DNA from: Actinomycetes bacterium
GTDB lineage: Bacteria > Actinomycetota > Actinomycetes > Mycobacteriales > Mycobacteriaceae
Reading direction: 5' to 3'
Assembly: GCA_023388385.1 (NCBI GenBank)
Contig: JAEWGK010000244.1
Coordinates: 1 to 8,067 of the forward strand
DNA: 8,067 nt
In this document: piece by piece, positions 4,537-8,067 of the stretch
Layout of the letters: each line of letters opens with the position of its first letter
Numbering within the stretch: the first letter of the stretch is position 1
Made by a program: the position numbers and the translations under genes
Notes under the pieces: model-generated
What the model was told of the DNA's origin: nothing
What the model saw: the letters and a program-made list of their open reading frames with translations, nothing else
The model's database searches: none

Positions 4537-6012
4537 ATGAACGAGTCCCGCCCGCAGTGGTCCACCCCCGACGGCGACGTCGCCGGCGTCAGCGGCGACG
4601 GCGTCGACCGCGCCCTCGGCATCCGCTACGCCGTCGGCGGCCGGTACGAGGTCCCGCGCCCCGTCGGTCCCCACGGGGGCATCCTCGACGCGGTGACGCC
4701 CGCGCCCGCCTGCCCGCAGAATCCGCCGTCCACCGCCCTGTCGGTCGGCCGCACCGCGGCGCGGCTGCGCGTCGACGAGGACTGCCAGCGGCTGTCGGTC
4801 CACGTCCCCGCGGGCCTGCCGGCCGACGCGCAGGTCCCCGTCATGGTGTGGATCCACGGCGGCGCGTACGTCTCCGGCTCGGGCGACCTGCCGGGCTTCG
4901 ACCCGCGCAAGCTCGTGACGGAGCAGCGCCTCGTCGTGGTCACCGTGACGTACCGCCTGGGCATGTTCGGGTTCCTCGGCGATGGAGAGACCGCCCCACC
5001 GAACCTCGGCCTCATGGACATCCGGGAGGCGCTGCGCTGGGTACGCCGCAACATCGGGGCGTTCGGCGGCGACCCGGCGAAAGTGACGGCGTTCGGGCAG
5101 TCGGCGGGCGCTGACGCCATCGTCGCCCTCATGGTCGCCGACGGCCGCGACATTCTGGAGGACCCGGCGGTCGAGCCGCTGTTCGACCGCGCCATCATCC
5201 AGTCGGCGCCGTTCGGCATGCACGGTGACCGCGCCGGGATGCACAGGGACATGCTGGAGGCCGCCGGGCCACTGTCGGCGGACATGACCGTGCGCGAGAT
5301 GCTCGACGCCGAGCTGCGGGCGACGGAGGCCGCGCAGGACCACGGCCTGTTCGCGAACATGCCGTTCGGCCCGCAGTACGGCCACGACCCGCTGCCGCCG
5401 CGCTCCGGCGTCGACGCGGCGCTGAAGGCCGTCGCCCCGCGCGTCGAGGTCCTCGTCGGCCACACCACGCGCGAGGCCGCCCTGTTCAGCGAGCCTCGCG
5501 AGGACGCGCAACGCGCCCGCCGCGTGCCCGTGGTCGGCGACCCGCTCATGGAGGCCATCACCCGCCACTACACGCGCGTGACCTACGGGCCGATGAAGCG
5601 ATTCGTCGACCGCCACGCCGACGGCGGCGGCCACGGCACCATGTACAAGCTGGACTGGGGCCCGGCGGGCAGCCTCATGCGCTCGGCGCACATCGTCGAC
5701 ATCCCGCTGCTGCTGGGCGACGAGGACTCGTACGCCGGGTCCCCACTGGTCGAGGGCCTGGACTGGGCCGTCGTCGACGCCGACGGCCGACGCCTGCGCG
5801 CCGCGTGGGCGGAGTTCGCCCGCGACGGTCGGCTGGGCTACGCCGGCATCGGCTCCTCCGACCCGGGGGCCGTGGGGCTCAAGGGGACTGAGCCGTTCAT
5901 CCGGTTCACGGAGTTCGGGCCGGCCGGCACCGCACCAGCCGGGACCGGATCGACCGCCGCAGGTTCCCACGGCACCGAGGGCGCGCCGACGCCTCCGGCC
6001 GGGGCGGAGTAG
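4537..6012 (+). CDS. Type-B carboxylesterase
   Basis: This is a 491-residue alpha/beta hydrolase of the carboxylesterase type-B family (para-nitrobenzyl esterase-like), which hydrolyses carboxylic esters. Signatures in order: an N-terminal TPDGDVAGV...GIRYAVGGRYEVPRP stretch and PACPQ near 65; EDCQRLSVHVP, the family EDCLxLNVxxP motif; the oxyanion-hole HGGA (His107-Ala110); NLGLMDIREALRWVRRNI followed by FGGDPAKVTAFGQSAG with the nucleophile Ser189. Glu313 in TTREAALF is the likely acid and His385 in SAHIVDIPLLLG the likely base, so the triad looks complete. No signal peptide is visible, so the enzyme is probably cytoplasmic. The last 30 or so residues are a Gly/Ala/Pro/Thr-rich tail outside the fold. 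The frame is open from 4450, but residues before Met 4537 do not resemble the family. It converges on the ABC-F gene across a hairpin. The natural substrate is unknown. Confidence 0.93.
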   Translation: MNESRPQWSTPDGDVAGVSGDGVDRALGIRYAVGGRYEVPRPVGPHGGILDAVTPAPACPQNPPSTALSVGRTAARLRVDEDCQRLSVHVPAGLPADAQVPVMVWIHGGAYVSGSGDLPGFDPRKLVTEQRLVVVTVTYRLGMFGFLGDGETAPPNLGLMDIREALRWVRRNIGAFGGDPAKVTAFGQSAGADAIVALMVADGRDILEDPAVEPLFDRAIIQSAPFGMHGDRAGMHRDMLEAAGPLSADMTVREMLDAELRATEAAQDHGLFANMPFGPQYGHDPLPPRSGVDAALKAVAPRVEVLVGHTTREAALFSEPREDAQRARRVPVVGDPLMEAITRHYTRVTYGPMKRFVDRHADGGGHGTMYKLDWGPAGSLMRSAHIVDIPLLLGDEDSYAGSPLVEGLDWAVVDADGRRLRAAWAEFARDGRLGYAGIGSSDPGAVGLKGTEPFIRFTEFGPAGTAPAGTGSTAAGSHGTEGAPTPPAGAE

Positions 6013-6027
6013 CCGCCGGTCGCGCTG

Positions 6028-6049
6028 GTCGGCGGCGCAGGCCGCCGAC
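6028..6049. terminator. Hairpin between convergent esterase and ABC-F genes
   Basis: GTCGGCGGC (6028-6036) and GCCGCCGAC (6041-6049) form a perfect 9-bp stem with a 4-nt loop GCAG, within the 51-bp gap between the two stops (6012 and 6064). The position suggests a bidirectional terminator. Only a short T run follows on plus (6058-6060), and none on minus, so it would be a non-canonical, U-poor terminator of the kind seen in GC-rich actinobacteria. Confidence 0.6.
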
Positions 6050-6063
6050 GCAGGCGGTTTCCC

Positions 6064-7935
6064 CTAGCCCTCGAGCCGCTCGCCCAGCTCCATCCACTCC
6101 ATCTCCAGGCCCTCGCGCTCGGCGCGGGTAGCCTGCAGCTGCCTGTCCAGGTCGGCGAGCTGGACGGTGTCCAGGTTCGCGATGTCCGCCGAGGCCTCCG
6201 CGAGCTTCGCCTCCAGGTCGGACTCCTTCTGCTCGAGCTTGCCCATCTTGCGCTCCAGGGCCCGCATCTTCTTGCCCAGCTCGCGCTCCTCCTGGGCGGA
6301 CAGGCCCGAGCCAACCGAACCGCCCGGGACGGCGCCCGCCGCCGCACCGCCACCTGCCCCGGCGGCCGGGCCCGCCGCCGCGACGGCGCAGGTGGCGTCG
6401 TCACGCGAACGCTTGCCGGAGTCCCCCGCTGCCGCGGCCGCGCGGCGCCGCCGCAGGTACTCGTCGATGCCGCCGGGCAGGTTCGTCAGCCGCCCGTCGC
6501 CGAACAGCGCCCACGTGGAGTCGCAGATGCGCTCGATCAGGTAGCGGTCATGGCTGATGACCACGAGCGTGCCGGGCCAGCCGTCGAGCAGGTCCTCGAG
6601 CTCCTGGAGGGTGTCGATGTCCAGGTCATTCGTCGGCTCGTCGAGCAGCAGCACGTTGGGCTCGGACATGAGCACGCGCGTGAGCTGCAGGCGGCGCCGC
6701 TCGCCACCGGAGAGATCCCGGATGGGCGTGCGCTGGCGCTTCGGGGAGAACCCCAGGCGCTCGGCGAGCTGCGACGCCGTCATCTCCTTCCTCCCCACCT
6801 CGATGCGCGTGGCGACGTCCTCGATGGCGTCGATGACGCGCATCTCCAGCGGCAGGTCGTCGAGCTCCTGGCGCAGCCAGCCGAGGCGCACCGTGACGCC
6901 CTCGACGCGGCGCCCCTCCGCCAGCGGGTGCTCACCGGCCAGCGCGCGCAGCAACGTGGTCTTGCCGGAGCCGTTGACGCCGACGAGGCCGATGCGCTCG
7001 CCCGGCGCGAGCCGCCACGTCAGGTGGTCGACGAGGCGGCGGCCGTCGGGGGCGTCGAGCGCGGCGTCCTCCAGCTCAATGACGACCTTGCCCTGGCGGC
7101 GCTTCGAAAACGCCAGCAGTTCGACGGAGTCGCGCGGGGCGGGCACGTCGGCGATGAGCGCCTCGGCGGCCTCGATGCGGTAGCGCGGCTTCGACGTGCG
7201 GGCCGGCGCGCCGCGGCGCAGCCACGCCAGCTCCTTGCGCGCGAGGTTGCGGCGGCGCGCCTCGGCCGCGTCGGCCTGGCGCGCGCGTTCGGCGCGCGCG
7301 AAGGTCCAGTCGTTGTAGCCGCCGTCGTACATGTCCACCTGACCGTCGTGGACCTCCCACGTGCGGGTGGCGACGGTGTCCAGGAACCAGCGGTCGTGCG
7401 TGACGACGACGAGGGCCGACTTCCGCGACAGCACGTGGTCGGCGAGCCACTGCACGCCCTCGACGTCGAGGTGGTTCGTCGGCTCGTCGAGAATGAGCAG
7501 GTCGAGGTCCCGCACCAGCGCGGCGGCGAGGTTGACGCGGCGACGCTCACCGCCGGACAGGTCGCCGACCAGCGTGTCCATGCCGAGATCGTGGATGCCC
7601 AGGCCATCGAGGACGTTCCGCACGCGCGCATCGCCGGCCCACTCGTGCTCCTGAAGCCCGAGCGGCCCGATGACGGAGCCGAACACCGTCGCGTCGTCGC
7701 GCAGGCCGACGTCCTGGGCGACGTGGGCGACCCGCAGGTCGGTGGCGTGGCTGACGCGGCCGGAGTCGACGGGCTCGACGCCACCGAGGACGCGCAGCAG
7801 CGTCGACTTGCCGCCGCCGTTGAGGCCGACGACGCCGATGCGATCGCCTTCCTGCACACCCAGGCTGACCTGGTCCAGCAGGGTCTTCAGCCCGAAGGAC
7901 TTGTCGACGTTCTCCAGGTTGATGAGGTTCGCCAC
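6064..7935 (-). CDS. ABC-F family ATPase, Uup-like
   Basis: This is a 623-residue soluble protein with two ABC ATPase domains and no membrane segments, so it is an ABC-F factor that acts on ribosomes rather than a transporter. Domain 1: Walker A GLNGGGKST (37-45), signature LSGGERRR (126-133), Walker B LLILDEPTNHLD (147-158), switch His in VTHDR. The linker (about 195-280) carries KELAWLRRGAPARTSKPR, which resembles the Uup/ABC-F interdomain motif. Domain 2: Walker A GVNGSGKTT (319-327), signature LSGGERRR (408-415), Walker B LLLDEPTNDLD (429-439), switch His in ISHDR. An Ala/Gly-rich spacer (about 498-545) joins a C-terminal coiled coil (about 546-617), the feature that points to Uup (about 635 residues in E. 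coli). The start is GTG at 7933-7935, chosen by the conserved MANLINLENVDKSFG and AAAGGAG upstream. Resistance-type ABC-F proteins usually lack this C-terminal part. Confidence 0.93.
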   Translation of the reverse strand: MANLINLENVDKSFGLKTLLDQVSLGVQEGDRIGVVGLNGGGKSTLLRVLGGVEPVDSGRVSHATDLRVAHVAQDVGLRDDATVFGSVIGPLGLQEHEWAGDARVRNVLDGLGIHDLGMDTLVGDLSGGERRRVNLAAALVRDLDLLILDEPTNHLDVEGVQWLADHVLSRKSALVVVTHDRWFLDTVATRTWEVHDGQVDMYDGGYNDWTFARAERARQADAAEARRRNLARKELAWLRRGAPARTSKPRYRIEAAEALIADVPAPRDSVELLAFSKRRQGKVVIELEDAALDAPDGRRLVDHLTWRLAPGERIGLVGVNGSGKTTLLRALAGEHPLAEGRRVEGVTVRLGWLRQELDDLPLEMRVIDAIEDVATRIEVGRKEMTASQLAERLGFSPKRQRTPIRDLSGGERRRLQLTRVLMSEPNVLLLDEPTNDLDIDTLQELEDLLDGWPGTLVVISHDRYLIERICDSTWALFGDGRLTNLPGGIDEYLRRRRAAAAAGDSGKRSRDDATCAVAAAGPAAGAGGGAAAGAVPGGSVGSGLSAQEERELGKKMRALERKMGKLEQKESDLEAKLAEASADIANLDTVQLADLDRQLQATRAEREGLEMEWMELGERLEG

Positions 7936-7945
7936 GGGGCGCGCG

Positions 7946-7952
7946 CTCCTTT
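7946..7952 (-). promoter_or_regulatory. Ribosome binding site for the GTG start of the ABC-F gene
   Basis: AAAGGAG read on minus (7952-7946) is a strong Shine-Dalgarno, 10 nt before the GTG at 7935. The spacing is on the long side, but no other start codon fits the conserved N-terminus. Confidence 0.75.
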
Positions 7953-7980
7953 GTCGTCGGTGTGCGGGTGCGTCCCGCCG

Positions 7981-7986
7981 AGTCTA
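7981..7986 (-). promoter_or_regulatory. Candidate -10 for the ABC-F gene
   Basis: TAGACT on minus fits TAnnnT and would start transcription near 7974, giving a leader of about 38 nt that includes the AAAGGAG. No -35 is convincing. If real, the ABC-F gene can be expressed apart from the gene upstream, whose stop is 97 nt before the GTG. Confidence 0.35.
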
Positions 7987-7999
7987 TCGGGGCGCCCGA

Positions 8000-8055
8000 C
8001 GCCGCCCGAGCCGCGGGCGCGCCGGGCCGCGCCTACGCCGCCGGCTCGGGCGGCG
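8000..8055. repeat. 14-bp perfect inverted repeat across the end of the upstream gene
   Basis: CGCCGCCCGAGCCG (8000-8013) and CGGCTCGGGCGGCG (8042-8055) are perfectly complementary 14-bp arms around a 28-nt centre. The centre holds the stop codon of the upstream minus-strand gene and a smaller internal GCGCG/CGCGC pairing. In RNA this would be a very stable structure at the 3' end of that gene. No T run follows on minus, so it is not a canonical intrinsic terminator. It could slow polymerase, protect the mRNA 3' end, or partially terminate before the ABC-F gene. Confidence 0.55.
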
Positions 8056-8067
8056 GCAGCAGCGTGG
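8033..8067 (-). CDS. 3' end of an unidentified upstream gene (partial)
   Basis: Read on minus, the frame ends ...TLLPPPEPAA with TAG at 8033-8035; the rest of the gene is beyond the window. Support is the in-frame stop, coding-like GC-rich third positions, and position 97 nt upstream of the ABC-F gene on the same strand. In corynebacteria I recall ispE (4-diphosphocytidyl-2-C-methyl-D-erythritol kinase) just before an ABC-F gene, so ispE is a possibility, but ten residues cannot show it. Confidence 0.45.
   Translation of the reverse strand, partial: TLLPPPEPAA

Noticed and set aside
4354..5970. Minus-strand open frame of 538 codons opposite the esterase
   Set aside because: It is a shadow of the type-B esterase gene, with biased Val/Arg/Gly/Asp composition and no recognisable motifs. 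The plus-strand frame has a full catalytic triad.
6064..7935. ABC-F protein as an antibiotic-resistance determinant
   Set aside because: The C-terminal coiled coil, the Uup-like linker and the housekeeping-type context argue for a Uup-like factor. Nothing such as a leader-peptide attenuator or mobile-element signature suggests acquired resistance.
1..8067. A new multi-gene defence or biosynthetic system
   Set aside because: The genes alternate in strand, belong to separate known families and show no shared operon, toxin-antitoxin pair, nuclease, reverse transcriptase, CRISPR repeat or transposase. I see no basis for a system call.

Overview
The window is about 70% G+C and looks like chromosome of a high-GC actinobacterium, most likely a Corynebacterium or close relative. 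The strongest lineage marker is the tmRNA tag reading frame, which encodes AENTQRDYALAA. Its QRDYALAA ending is the corynebacterial/mycobacterial form, and from memory the whole tag equals that of C. diphtheriae. Adjacent smpB and ssrA, several starts without a Shine-Dalgarno sequence but with a -10-like TAnnnT about 7 nt upstream, and very GC-rich third codon positions all fit this group.

Layout, left to right. Positions 1-313 (minus strand) hold a 3'-truncated tmRNA (ssrA) with a good sigma70-type promoter at 361-390. smpB (481-981, minus) lies just upstream of it. Together they form the trans-translation module that rescues stalled ribosomes. Divergent from smpB is an AbgT-family membrane transporter (1212-2894, plus), preceded by a 14-bp perfect palindrome. 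A stand-alone alpha/beta hydrolase of the type often fused to OsmC follows (3002-3769, plus). Its last 41 bp overlap the end of a convergent DUF454/YbaN-like membrane protein gene (3729-4244, minus). That gene is divergent from a type-B carboxylesterase (4537-6012, plus) across a 292-bp spacer with a recognisable minus-strand promoter, an imperfect palindrome and a GGGGCC-type repeat. The esterase converges on an ABC-F ATPase of the Uup type (6064-7935, minus, GTG start), with a 9-bp-stem hairpin between the two stops. The window ends in the last codons of another minus-strand gene, whose 3' end is embedded in a 14-bp perfect inverted repeat.

Functional reading: ribosome-associated housekeeping functions (tmRNA/SmpB, ABC-F) flank a set of accessory or metabolic genes: a transporter, two serine hydrolases and a small membrane protein. 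No shared pathway links the accessory genes in an obvious way. They alternate in strand and each appears to have its own promoter, so they do not form an operon. I found no CRISPR array, insertion sequence, tRNA, prophage gene or defence system. The points most worth checking are the regulatory and structural elements in the spacers, the OsmC-less hydrolase, the overlapping convergent gene ends, and the separation of smpB from the ftsEX genes that usually precede it in actinobacteria.
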